A stretch of DNA of 24,450 bases. Origin: Halieaceae bacterium UBA6060. GTDB lineage: Bacteria; Pseudomonadota; Gammaproteobacteria; Pseudomonadales; Halieaceae. The stretch covers positions 16,037-40,486 of the forward strand of contig DIYG01000022.1 in NCBI GenBank assembly GCA_002428935.1, in the 5' to 3' direction. The position numbers and the translations under genes are program-made. Each line of letters starts with the position of its first letter. The first letter of the stretch is position 1. The notes below the pieces were generated by a model that saw only the letters and a program-made list of their open reading frames with translations, searched no databases and had not been told where the DNA came from. Shown here piece after piece: positions 15,571-23,021 of this stretch.

Positions 15571-16175
15571 CTTTCAGTGGTCAAAACCCTCTGCGCCACG
15601 GTCGCGGCTTTGCGATTTCACTTATAGCTGGCTTGTGCATCGGCTGCGCCGTGAATTCCGTGCCCATCCGCTACCTTCAACTTAGCGATGGCAATCCAGA
15701 GCCTGCGCAAACCGACACGCCGTTGATTGTCATGGACGCGGTGGTCCTGCCAGATTTCCTGTTGCGGGACGAGCTACTCCTCCGCGACTCTGATTACCTG
15801 CTGCGCTACGACGCCAACCGCCGCTGGTCGGAACCCCTGGACCTCGGTGTACAGCGGGTCATCGCCTCTCGATTGGAGCAGGAGCTGAATACTCGTCAGG
15901 TAACGCGTTTCCCTGAGGTACCCAGAGGCGCGCCCGATTGGCGGCTACGCATTGAAATACAAAACTTCGAGGCTGTCGGCAACGAAGTGATGCTCCGCGC
16001 CGAGGGTCGCTGGGGGCACACATCGGATGCGACGACGGTAACCGCTGTCGTCCAGTTCGACGAACGGGTAACCCTCACGACTGTCTCAGATACGAATATC
16101 GCTCACCGCATGAGCGAACTGTTGTGGAAATTCAGCACTGCGCTTGCCCAAAGCCTGCGCAGTTCATCAACCTAA
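15567..16175 (+). CDS. PqiC-like (DUF330) outer-membrane lipoprotein of the MCE transporter
   Basis: The 202-residue product has a short N-terminal signal ending LIAGLCIGCAV, so Cys 27 is the likely lipidated residue. The base sequence puts a second Cys (24) at the -3 position, where leucine or valine is usual. The mature part (IRYLQLSDG, VVLPDFLLRDELLLRDSDYLLRY, RRWSEPLDLGVQRVIASRLEQEL, WRLRIEIQNFEAV) fits the PqiC/DUF330 family. These lipoproteins pair with MCE proteins, and PqiC is thought to form the outer-membrane end of the PqiB needle. Its presence, with no MlaC-like periplasmic carrier in the operon, suggests a tunnel-type route rather than a shuttle; that is an inference. It overlaps the MCE gene by ATGA and is the last gene of the transporter. 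Confidence 0.88.
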   Translation: MTFSGQNPLRHGRGFAISLIAGLCIGCAVNSVPIRYLQLSDGNPEPAQTDTPLIVMDAVVLPDFLLRDELLLRDSDYLLRYDANRRWSEPLDLGVQRVIASRLEQELNTRQVTRFPEVPRGAPDWRLRIEIQNFEAVGNEVMLRAEGRWGHTSDATTVTAVVQFDERVTLTTVSDTNIAHRMSELLWKFSTALAQSLRSSST

Positions 16176-16198
16176 GGGCCTCACGGCAGGCTCAAAGC

Positions 16199-16205
16199 AG
16201 GAGGA
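16199..16205 (+). promoter_or_regulatory. Strong ribosome binding site of the MscS gene
   Basis: AGGAGGA lies six bases before ATG 16212 and nearly matches the full anti-Shine-Dalgarno complement. It fixes this start codon and predicts efficient translation of the channel gene independent of the lipoprotein upstream, from which it is separated by 36 bases. Confidence 0.85.
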
Positions 16206-16211
16206 AAAACC

Positions 16212-17045
16212 ATGGAGCTTCTGACTAATCCTGATCAGTGGATGCCCCTGGCAATAAAGTACGGCACGGCTCTGCTCCTTGCCTTCGTGATCTTTTACGT
16301 CGGCCGCATGGTCGTCGGGCGAATCGTCAAGGTGATTCATCGTGTGATGCTCGCCCGAAACATGGATGAAACCCTGGTCAACTTCATCTGCTCGATTCTG
16401 CGATGGGTCGGTTTACTGTTTGTCGCCATCGCCGCGCTCAGTCAGTTGGGCGTCGATACAACCTCCCTCGTCGCTCTGTTGGGTGCCGCAGGCCTGGCCA
16501 TCGGTCTCTCCCTGCAAAGTTCCCTGGGGAACTTCGCCGCCGGAGTCATGCTGATCATCTTCAAGCCGTTTCAGAAAGGTGACTTTGTTGAGGCCGGGGG
16601 CGCCATGGGCGTCGTGGAGAGTGTCAGTATCTTCACCACGGTCATGACGACACCGGACAACAAGGAAATTATCGTCCCTAACGGTGCCATCATCGGCGGC
16701 AATATAACCAATTTCTCTGCGCGACCGACGCGCCGCGTCGATATGGTGTTTGGTATTGCCTACGAGGATGATCTGCGCAAGGCGAAGAAGATCCTTGAGG
16801 ATGTGGTAGGGGCCGACGAACGAGTCCTCGCCGAGCCTGCGCCGGTGGTCACCGTCGGTGAACTGGGCGATTCCAGCGTCAACTTCCTCGTTCGCCCCTG
16901 GGTGAAAGCAGAAGACTACTGGGCGGTTCTTTGGGACACCACGGAAACGGTAAAACTGCGCTTCGACGCCGAGGGTATCAGCATCCCGTTCCCACAAATG
17001 GATATCCACATGCCCCGTCCGGCGGAGAACGCCGAAGCGGCCTAA
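16212..17045 (+). CDS. mscS: Small-conductance mechanosensitive channel MscS
   Basis: MscS opens under membrane tension to release solutes during osmotic downshock. The 277-residue product is close to E. coli MscS (286). It has three N-terminal membrane helices; the third carries the pore-lining pattern LLGAAGLAIGLSLQSSLGNF, rich in alternating Gly and Ala/Ser, followed by the conserved FKPFQKGDFVEAGG. The beta domain has TTVMTTPDNKEIIVPNGAIIGGNI, and the cytoplasmic vestibule includes SSVNFLVRPWV and ends ISIPFPQMDIHMPRP. The last gene of the plus-strand block, it follows the MCE lipid transporter and may share its transcript; a functional tie through membrane integrity is only an inference. 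Confidence 0.96.
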   Translation: MELLTNPDQWMPLAIKYGTALLLAFVIFYVGRMVVGRIVKVIHRVMLARNMDETLVNFICSILRWVGLLFVAIAALSQLGVDTTSLVALLGAAGLAIGLSLQSSLGNFAAGVMLIIFKPFQKGDFVEAGGAMGVVESVSIFTTVMTTPDNKEIIVPNGAIIGGNITNFSARPTRRVDMVFGIAYEDDLRKAKKILEDVVGADERVLAEPAPVVTVGELGDSSVNFLVRPWVKAEDYWAVLWDTTETVKLRFDAEGISIPFPQMDIHMPRPAENAEAA

Positions 17046-17203
17046 GCCCTGCCCTAGGGCCGAGGTTCATGGCCCCTATCGTCCTTCGGGGTATTTTTGT
17101 GTACCCCGGGGGACCCAAACCACCTACCGCCAGCTTAGACTGGGCTGATACTTCCGTATCGAAGCCCAATGCATCCGTACTCTGACCCTGGCTGACCCTG
17201 AAT
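17046..17203. other. Convergent intergenic region between mscS and sppA
   Basis: These 158 bases lie between two converging genes. They contain the palindrome GCCCTAGGGC (17051-17060), the terminator candidate described separately, and a nine-base direct repeat CTGACCCTG in tandem (17182-17190 and 17192-17200, with one base between). No coding signal is evident. Confidence 0.55.
17073..17098 (+). terminator. Possible terminator after mscS
   Basis: CCCC (17073-17076) and GGGG (17088-17091) can pair around an eleven-base loop, followed by TATTTTT. A competing hairpin, GGGGTA (17088-17093) with TACCCC (17102-17107), places the T-run in its loop instead. The stems are short, so this is a weak candidate, but it lies where mscS and sppA transcripts converge. 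Confidence 0.35.
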
Positions 17204-19021
17204 CTAGGGCGCGCAGCTAAGACAACGCATGTACATGTTCCGTGGATCGTTGAAACTGTCCAGGAAAGAGACCGCGTCTACCGCCGGCGCCAACCAACGC
17301 AACACTCCTTTCAGAGCGGTCGGCGTTGATAACCGAACACCCAGCACGTCCGTAAGTTGCTGGAAAAGCAGTTCCTGAGGAGTCAACTGTGGTTGCATCA
17401 GGATAACTTCATACTTATCTTCTTCCAGACCAGCAATCTTCGCTGCCCGTTCCGTAGCCTCCTGTAGTCCACCCAACTCATCTACGAGACCCATGGCCAG
17501 GGCTTTTTCCGCGCTAAACACCCGTCCTTCGGCCACCGCCTCGGCCTGGGCGCGATCCAAAGATCGGCTGTCCATCACCAAAGCCAGAAAACCCTCGTAA
17601 AGCTGATCCACCGATTGTTGAATAGCATCGGATAAGGCGGGAGCCAGCGAACGATCGGGTCGCAAGCCTCCGGCCAGCGGTGTGGTACCAACGCCATCGG
17701 TGTATACGCCGCCGCGCTCCAGAAGCTTTTCCAGGGTGGGGAAGGCGGCGAACACACCGATACTCCCCGTTAAGGTGGTTGGCGTGGCCACGATGTGCTC
17801 GGCAGCCGTGGCTATATAGTAGCCCCCTGACGCGGCAACGCTGCCCATGCTCGCCACCACAGGAATTCCTTGGGCGCGAATACGGGCCACTTCCTCGCGG
17901 ACGATTTCCGAGGCAAAGACGCTACCGCCACCGGTCGTCAGACGCAGAACCACGGCGCGTAATCCCTCTTGCTCCGCAGTTTCTCGAAGCTGCTCGGCAA
18001 TAGCGTCCGCACCAATAACCCCAAGGGTCTGAGAACCAGGGACGATGTTGCCCTGGGCCGTTACAACGGCCACATGGTCTGCGCCATCGATCGACAAGGG
18101 CCGGTCCGCCCGTTGCAGATACTGCTCGAAGGGGATGGCCTTGTACCGCCCGTCCTCTTCCTCAGCACCCACCAGCGCCGCCAGATAGGCTTTTTGCTGA
18201 GCTCGATCAAGGACCTCGTCCACCAGGCCCGCATCAGCCGCTAGCTGCGCAGGGTCACCCTGTGCGGCTCGCAGTCGCTCCGGGTATGCCCCTAGCAAGG
18301 CGTTTAGCTCGCCATCGACCATTCCCCGTCGCTCCTCTACCCGAGCGCTGTAGTAGGACCAGAGATCCTCAAGCCAGGCACTGGTGATGGCCTTCTCGCC
18401 TTCGGACATATCGGCCCGAAGGAATGGTTCCGCAATAGACTTGAAGTCACCCGCGCGAAACACGTGCATGCTTACCGACAACTTTTCCAGAGCAGGAGCA
18501 AAGTAGTTACCAAAATAGCTAAAGCCCTCCAGACCGACGGCTCCCATGGGGTGCATGAGTATGTGGTCCGCTTCCACCGCCAGGCGATACTGATCCTGGG
18601 TATAGTAATCACCTCTTGCAACCACCGGCTTCCCTGAGGTTCGGAAGTGTTCGATGGCTGCGGCCAACTCGGTGGTCTTACTCTGACCGATGGACAACAA
18701 ACCATCGAGTTCCAGTACCAGCGCTGTAATACGCTCGTCGGTCGCCGCCAATTCCACCGCATCGATAAGATCTGTGAGCAAGATCTCTCGCTCTGCAGCG
18801 CCGTCACTAAAGACAAGACTACTCGCGTCGACGCGGGTCCGTTGGTCAACCACTCGACCGCTGAGATCAAGGCTTAGGGCAGCGCGCTCGGGGAGCGGCG
18901 CGGGTTTATCAAAAATAACCACGCCCAGCAGGATCAGCAACACAATAAATAGAAGATTAGCCAGGGAACGGCGGACAACTGAAATGGCATTCCAGACACC
19001 GCGCAGAAAACGTCGAATCAT
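17204..19021 (-). CDS. sppA: Signal peptide peptidase SppA (67K type)
   Basis: SppA is an inner-membrane serine protease that degrades cleaved signal peptides. The 605-residue product is near the E. coli length (618) and is the two-domain form. It has one N-terminal membrane helix (about residues 20-37, NLLFIVLLILLGVVIF). The N-terminal domain carries the general base Lys 194 in RAGDFKSIAEPF. The C-terminal domain carries the nucleophile Ser 398 in VAASGGYYIATAA, followed by TPTTLTGSIGVF. The tail FNDPRNMYMRCLSC matches the conserved E. coli ending. One oddity: the usual NSPGGS loop before the nucleophile reads LTTGGGSVFASE, with Gly in place of Pro. The start is ATG 19021. The stop of the DUF2069 gene is three bases upstream, so wrbA, DUF2069 and sppA probably form an operon. 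Confidence 0.95.
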   Translation of the reverse strand: MIRRFLRGVWNAISVVRRSLANLLFIVLLILLGVVIFDKPAPLPERAALSLDLSGRVVDQRTRVDASSLVFSDGAAEREILLTDLIDAVELAATDERITALVLELDGLLSIGQSKTTELAAAIEHFRTSGKPVVARGDYYTQDQYRLAVEADHILMHPMGAVGLEGFSYFGNYFAPALEKLSVSMHVFRAGDFKSIAEPFLRADMSEGEKAITSAWLEDLWSYYSARVEERRGMVDGELNALLGAYPERLRAAQGDPAQLAADAGLVDEVLDRAQQKAYLAALVGAEEEDGRYKAIPFEQYLQRADRPLSIDGADHVAVVTAQGNIVPGSQTLGVIGADAIAEQLRETAEQEGLRAVVLRLTTGGGSVFASEIVREEVARIRAQGIPVVASMGSVAASGGYYIATAAEHIVATPTTLTGSIGVFAAFPTLEKLLERGGVYTDGVGTTPLAGGLRPDRSLAPALSDAIQQSVDQLYEGFLALVMDSRSLDRAQAEAVAEGRVFSAEKALAMGLVDELGGLQEATERAAKIAGLEEDKYEVILMQPQLTPQELLFQQLTDVLGVRLSTPTALKGVLRWLAPAVDAVSFLDSFNDPRNMYMRCLSCAP

Positions 19022-19024
19022 TAC

Positions 19025-19402
19025 CTAGGCCTCCGAAGCGTTGGCGTTGGCCGCCCGGCACTCGCGGCCGCGGTGGCGAAGATAAAACATGGAACACAGA
19101 AACAAGAGCACCACCGCCAGGAGTTCAACCTGGGCGCGAAAAGAATCGGGCTCGGCGAATAGACGCAGCACAGACCAAACAAAGTACATGAGACTGACAA
19201 AGGACAGCCAAGCCACACTGCGCAAACGATCACGACACAGCCCTGGGAGCAGAATGAGCAGGGGCAAAAACCATAGGAGCCAGACGGGTGCGGGCACCGC
19301 ACGCTGCCAGGCGTCCATGGCCTGAGTGAACAAGAGGGTGAGCAGCGAGAGCCACAGACCCAACCAGATTCTGCCAGCGACCACGCCTCGCGCTGGATTC
19401 AC
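19025..19402 (-). CDS. DUF2069 small membrane protein
   Basis: The product is 125 residues from GTG 19402. I prefer this start because the GTG overlaps the wrbA stop as GTGA and has GGGAG seven bases upstream (19410-19414 on the plus strand). ATG 19432 would add ten residues and a longer overlap with wrbA. The protein has about four hydrophobic helices: RIWLGLWLSLLTLLF, PVWLLWFLPLLILLP, SVAWLSFVSLMYFVWSVLRL and VELLAVVLLFLCSMFYLR, with a basic end. The spacing and the sequence LPLLILLPGLCRDRLRSVAWLSF fit DUF2069, an uncharacterised inner-membrane family commonly found near wrbA. Function is unknown. Confidence 0.83.
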   Translation of the reverse strand: MNPARGVVAGRIWLGLWLSLLTLLFTQAMDAWQRAVPAPVWLLWFLPLLILLPGLCRDRLRSVAWLSFVSLMYFVWSVLRLFAEPDSFRAQVELLAVVLLFLCSMFYLRHRGRECRAANANASEA

Positions 19403-20025
19403 GCGCCGGCTCCCGCTCCCAGGCGAAGGCATAGCTCCGCGACCCTACGACCGAGGGCCCGACATAGTTCCTGCTCCGTCGCATCCATGGAACGACCACC
19501 GGTGGCACCGGCCCAGTGGCTAGCACCGTAGGGCGTCCCACCGGCCTGGGTGGTCATCATTCCCGGTTCGCTGTAGGGCAGGCCGACGAGCAACATACCG
19601 TGGTGTAAGAGGGGAAGCTGCATGGACAGCAGTGTGCTTTCCTGTCCACCGTGGAGACTCGATGTGGAAGTGAATACAGCGGCGGGTTTGTCAATCAGGG
19701 AGCCGCTGAGCCACAGCTCCGAGCTTTGATCCATGAAATACTTGAGGGGCGCCGCCATATTGCCAAAACGCGTCGGTGAACCCAGCACCAGCCCCGCGCA
19801 GGAACAAAGATCGTCCTGGCTTGCATAGGTCGGGCCGTCATCGGGCACCTGGTCCGTGATCGCTTCACAGTCGTTGGAAACCGGAGGCACCGTTCGCAAC
19901 CGCGCGTCGATACCGGAAACCGTGCTCACCCCCCGCACAACCTGCCGCGCCATGGCGTCGGTGCTCCCGGAACGACTGTAATACAGCACCAATACATAGG
20001 GATTTTCGGAACGATCGGATGGCAT
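19399..20025 (-). CDS. wrbA: NAD(P)H:quinone oxidoreductase WrbA (flavodoxin-like)
   Basis: WrbA is an FMN-binding flavodoxin-like enzyme that reduces quinones by two electrons, protecting against redox cycling. The 208-residue product from ATG 20025 begins MPSDRSENPYVLVLYYSRSGS, where YYSRSGST is the phosphate-binding loop for FMN. The middle has GLVLGSPTRFGNMAAPLKYF, STSSLHGGQESTLLS and LVGLPYSEPGM, all typical of WrbA. The frame is open back to 20097, but a good promoter (-10 at 20062-20067) lies inside that extension, so 20025 is the better start even though no clear Shine-Dalgarno precedes it. It heads the wrbA-DUF2069-sppA run and is divergent to the YihY gene. Confidence 0.93.
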   Translation of the reverse strand: MPSDRSENPYVLVLYYSRSGSTDAMARQVVRGVSTVSGIDARLRTVPPVSNDCEAITDQVPDDGPTYASQDDLCSCAGLVLGSPTRFGNMAAPLKYFMDQSSELWLSGSLIDKPAAVFTSTSSLHGGQESTLLSMQLPLLHHGMLLVGLPYSEPGMMTTQAGGTPYGASHWAGATGGRSMDATEQELCRALGRRVAELCLRLGAGAGA

Positions 20026-20061
20026 GGGGAAAGCGCTCGAGAGGGCGACCAGGGGCGGCGG

Positions 20062-20088
20062 AGTATAGCAAAGGGAGTCATCGGCCAA
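20062..20088 (-). promoter_or_regulatory. Promoter of wrbA (extended -10)
   Basis: Read on the minus strand, TTGGCC (20083-20088) and TATACT (20062-20067) are separated by 15 bases, and TGC just before TATACT makes an extended -10 element. Transcription would begin near 20055, about 30 bases before ATG 20025. This supports that start over the upstream one. Pattern evidence only. Confidence 0.5.
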
Positions 20089-20116
20089 GATCGTCATTCA
20101 CGGGGTCTGTCGAAGC

Positions 20117-20156
20117 GAGGAACGTGATGCTCAGAAGCCGCGGATTCTGCGATACT
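20117..20156 (+). promoter_or_regulatory. Start-deciding signals of the YihY gene: ribosome site versus -10 element
   Basis: GAGGAA (20117-20122) lies a proper distance before ATG 20127. However, TGCGATACT (20148-20156), an extended -10-like element, lies between that ATG and ATG 20163. If the -10 is used, transcription starts at or next to 20163 and the message would be leaderless. If another upstream promoter is used, translation could start at 20127 and add 12 residues. No good -35 is visible. Confidence 0.3.
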
Positions 20157-20162
20157 CCGCCC

Positions 20163-21443
20163 ATGGATCAATGGCGACAACTATTGGAAAACGGGTTCCA
20201 TCGGCTACGGTATCTGGTGGAGCGCTACAACACAGATCGCTGCCGGGACGGGGCGGCGGCGCTTACCTATATGTCCTTGTTTGCCCTCGTCCCTCTGATG
20301 ACGGTGCTGTACACCATGGCGTCGGCCATACCCGCCTTCCAAGGCCTGGAAGCGGAAATCCAGGAACTGTTATTCGAGAACCTGGTCCCAGAAACATCGG
20401 CAGGGCTTGAAGACTATTTCAACGATTTCTCTCGCCAGGCAAAGAATCTCACCGGCTTCGGCATCGCCTTTCTGGTGATCACAGCGGTGCTCATGTTGCG
20501 CAACATCGAGCAGGCCTTTAATCGTATCTGGCGCACCCGAGGCAATCGCGGTGCCGTATCGAGCTTCCTGTTGTACTGGGCCGTGCTATCCCTCGCGCCG
20601 GTGACCATTGGCCTGGGGCTTGGCGTCAGCACCTATCTAGCCTCCTTCGCCAATCAATTGGAACACTGGGACATCATCGGTGTGGGAGGCCTACTACTGC
20701 GCACGACACCATACCTCTTGCAGGTCCTCGGTTTCACGTTGGTTTACGCCGCCGTACCAAACTGTCGAGTCCCCCTGCGCCACGCCCTGGTTGGAGGAGT
20801 ACTCGCCGCCATGAGCTTCAATATCGCCCGGGCGATGTTCACGAAACTCGTCGCCGGATCGAGCATCACCTTTATCTACGGGGCCTTTGCCGCAGTGCCT
20901 CTGTTTCTGCTGTGGATATACATCTCGTGGATCATCGTGCTACTGGGGGGCATCGTGGTGCACAGCCTTTCGGCCTATCAAAGCGATGCCCAGGCTCGCC
21001 GCCCGCTACTGCTAAAAGCTTTGGAACTCCTAGAGGCGCTCTGGCAACGACAGCGCAAGGGCCGCACGCTACGAGAACTGGAGCTGTACCAAAATCGCGA
21101 CCTGGCCGTCGACGCGGAGAGCTGGCAACAACTTCGCGACATCCTGACCCGTCACCGGGTGATCACCCAGGACGACAATGGTCACTATCTATTGGCCCGA
21201 GATCTTCACGGCGTCAGCCTCTGGCAATTGCATGACTGGCTGGCTCGCGATGGCGATTTATCGTCCCCACCCCGGTCGGAACTACCCGCCTGGGAAACGC
21301 GTGCTATCGATCTGTTAACGCGACGGCGGGAGCACAACCGCCAGGAGATGAGCCTGTCTTTAGCCGAGCTGTTCGGTGAGACCAGGAAAGACCCTCAAGA
21401 GCATCCCACCCTCGATACCCATAAAACCGCGTCTGGAGTATGA
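20163..21443 (+). CDS. YihY/BrkB family inner-membrane protein (formerly 'ribonuclease BN')
   Basis: This is a 426-residue multi-helix inner-membrane protein of the YihY/BrkB family, once mislabelled ribonuclease BN; its function remains unsettled. The N terminus RYNTDRCRDGAAALTYMSLFALVPLM is the family hallmark, followed by MLRNIEQAFNRIWRTRGNRG and SSITFIYGAFAAVPLFLLWIYISW. About six membrane helices span residues 35-290. The remaining 130 residues are soluble, with a winged-helix-like pattern (GRTLRELELYQNRDL, WQQLRDILTRHRVITQDDNGHYLLARDL), an extension seen in the longer gammaproteobacterial members. I chose ATG 20163 because family proteins usually begin at this point. ATG 20127 is the alternative. 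The TlpA-like gene follows directly. Confidence 0.9.
   Translation: MDQWRQLLENGFHRLRYLVERYNTDRCRDGAAALTYMSLFALVPLMTVLYTMASAIPAFQGLEAEIQELLFENLVPETSAGLEDYFNDFSRQAKNLTGFGIAFLVITAVLMLRNIEQAFNRIWRTRGNRGAVSSFLLYWAVLSLAPVTIGLGLGVSTYLASFANQLEHWDIIGVGGLLLRTTPYLLQVLGFTLVYAAVPNCRVPLRHALVGGVLAAMSFNIARAMFTKLVAGSSITFIYGAFAAVPLFLLWIYISWIIVLLGGIVVHSLSAYQSDAQARRPLLLKALELLEALWQRQRKGRTLRELELYQNRDLAVDAESWQQLRDILTRHRVITQDDNGHYLLARDLHGVSLWQLHDWLARDGDLSSPPRSELPAWETRAIDLLTRRREHNRQEMSLSLAELFGETRKDPQEHPTLDTHKTASGV
21435..21438 (+). promoter_or_regulatory. Ribosome binding site deciding the TlpA-like start
   Basis: GGAG lies seven bases before ATG 21446 but only one base before ATG 21440, which overlaps the YihY stop. 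The spacing favours 21446 as the real start, two bases after the YihY stop codon. Confidence 0.6.
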
Positions 21444-21445
21444 CG

Positions 21446-21925
21446 ATGCTGTTAGCCCCCCGTCTGCGCAAAGCTCTAAGCGTGTTGCTGATAATTCCCT
21501 TGCTCCAGGCCTGCGCGGAGCCCCGCGGCAACGATCCTCTAGCCCCAAGTGGTGCCTGGACCTTCATCAATTATTGGGCCCAGTGGTGCAAGCCCTGCAT
21601 CAAGGAGATTCCAGAACTCAACGAGCTTGACAACGTCGATGGATACCGCGTCCTGGGAGTGAACTTTGACGGCGCTCAGGGCGAGGAGTTGCAGTCGCAA
21701 CTGGACACTCTGCAAGTCGCCTTTCCCACCCTTGAAGAAGACCCGGGCCCGCGCTTTGCATTGGAAAAGCCTCAGGTGTTACCCACCACTCTGGTAGTGA
21801 CGCCGCAGGGGAAGCTCCATGCGGTGCTCGTTGGCCCCCAAACAGCGGAAACACTTATCGCGGCCACGGAAGCCCAAGAGGCAGCCGTACCGGTCAAAGC
21901 CTGGCCCGCGCCACCCAATCATTGA
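21446..21925 (+). CDS. TlpA-like thioredoxin-fold lipoprotein
   Basis: The 159-residue product has an export signal ending IIPLLQAC, so Cys 23 would be lipidated and the protein anchored on the periplasmic side. Ala at the next position favours sorting to the outer membrane by the E. coli rule. The thioredoxin domain has INYWAQWCKPCIKEIPEL, with redox Cys 48 and Cys 51, then VLGVNFDG and the cis-proline loop VLPTTLVVTPQGKL. This fits the TlpA/ResA group of periplasmic thiol-disulfide reductases. Its partner is unknown. ATG 21440 would add two residues and overlap the YihY stop; the ribosome site favours 21446. Co-transcription with YihY is likely. Confidence 0.9.
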   Translation: MLLAPRLRKALSVLLIIPLLQACAEPRGNDPLAPSGAWTFINYWAQWCKPCIKEIPELNELDNVDGYRVLGVNFDGAQGEELQSQLDTLQVAFPTLEEDPGPRFALEKPQVLPTTLVVTPQGKLHAVLVGPQTAETLIAATEAQEAAVPVKAWPAPPNH

Positions 21926-22037
21926 TGCACCGGGTCCAGGTGATGGGGTTCAGGCCTGACGCTCCTTAAGCAAAAACATCCGGCCCAAAAGCTTCTCTAA
22001 ACCCTAGCTCTAGAATGCCCAGCCCCAGCCAAGAGCT

Positions 22038-23018
22038 TTAGTCGACCTGGGGAATCAGCAAGGACGACCCAACGGTACGCCGTGCTTCCAATTCCGCGTG
22101 TGCCCGCTGGACCTCAACGAGGGGGTAGCGCTGGGCTATCTCCACGCGCAGGGTGCCATCCAGCACCCGATCAAAGACCGCCGCCGCACAGGCGCGCATA
22201 TCTTCCCGAGTTGCCACGTAACTGAACAAGGTAGGCCGGGTGATGAACAGAGATCCCCGCTGAGACAGCTGTTGCAGATCCAGCGCCGGTGGACTGCCCG
22301 AGGCATTGCCAAAGCTCACCATAAGACCCCGTGGTGCGAGACAATCCAGGGACTGGTAGAACGTCGCCGCGCCCACACCGTCGTACACCACGGGTAACAT
22401 CTCGCCATCGGTAAGACGACGCACCTCGTCCACCCAGCCATGTTCACCACTAAGCAAGCAATGGCTGTAACCGTGGGCCAATGCCAGCTCTCGCTTTCCT
22501 TCCGTGCTTACGGTACCGATCACCTCTGCACCCAAAGCGGCCGCCCACTGACCAAACAGGAGCCCCACGCCACCAGCTGCAGCGTGAAAGAGAGTTCGAT
22601 GCCCCGGACGAAGCGTAAACAGGCGCTGGAGGAGATACTCGACGGTGGCGCCCTTGAGCAGCACCGCGGCCGCTGTGTCAAAATCGACGCCGTCGGGGAT
22701 AGGCACCACACGCTCCGCCGGTAGATTCACCGCTTCGGCGTAGGCGCCAATCGTTGCGGCGCAGTAGGCCACCCGATCGCCGACCTGAAACTCCCCGTCC
22801 TCGCCCACGGCCTGCACCACCCCGGCACCCTCCAGGCCTATGCCCGAGGGCAAGGGCAGTGGGTAGAGCCCGCTGCGATGGTACGTATCGATGTAGTTAA
22901 GACCTATGGCTCGGTTCGCCACACGTACCTGCCCGGGTCCCGGGTCTGGGAGATCCCGATCGACGAGCTGCATCACCTCCGGTCCGCCGGCGACGGTGAC
23001 CTCTACCGCACGTGTCAT
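22038..23018 (-). CDS. NADPH:quinone oxidoreductase, zinc-independent MDR family (QorA-like)
   Basis: The 326-residue product belongs to the medium-chain dehydrogenase/reductase superfamily, quinone oxidoreductase branch. The N-terminal domain has GLNYIDTYHRSGLYPLPLPSGIGLEGAG, close to the classical Qor pattern. The nucleotide-binding domain has LFHAAAGGVGLLFGQWAAALGAEVIGTVST (the glycine-rich AAAGGVG at residues 146-152), then VYDGVGAATFYQSL and LMVSFGNASGSPP, all Qor hallmarks. The catalytic-zinc ligands of alcohol dehydrogenases are absent. It would reduce quinones or related electrophiles with NADPH in the cytoplasm. It starts three bases after the peptidase stop, with GAGGAGG as ribosome site inside the peptidase end. 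Confidence 0.93.
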   Translation of the reverse strand: MTRAVEVTVAGGPEVMQLVDRDLPDPGPGQVRVANRAIGLNYIDTYHRSGLYPLPLPSGIGLEGAGVVQAVGEDGEFQVGDRVAYCAATIGAYAEAVNLPAERVVPIPDGVDFDTAAAVLLKGATVEYLLQRLFTLRPGHRTLFHAAAGGVGLLFGQWAAALGAEVIGTVSTEGKRELALAHGYSHCLLSGEHGWVDEVRRLTDGEMLPVVYDGVGAATFYQSLDCLAPRGLMVSFGNASGSPPALDLQQLSQRGSLFITRPTLFSYVATREDMRACAAAVFDRVLDGTLRVEIAQRYPLVEVQRAHAELEARRTVGSSLLIPQVD

Positions 23019-23021
23019 GGC

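Noticed and set aside
16413..17009. 198-codon minus-strand frame opposite mscS
   Set aside because: It is a shadow of the strongly conserved mscS coding sequence.
21926..22037. Terminator or small RNA between the TlpA-like gene and qorA
   Set aside because: Only a ten-base palindrome, TCAGGCCTGA, near 21950 was found; there is no stem with a T-run and no promoter-like pattern.
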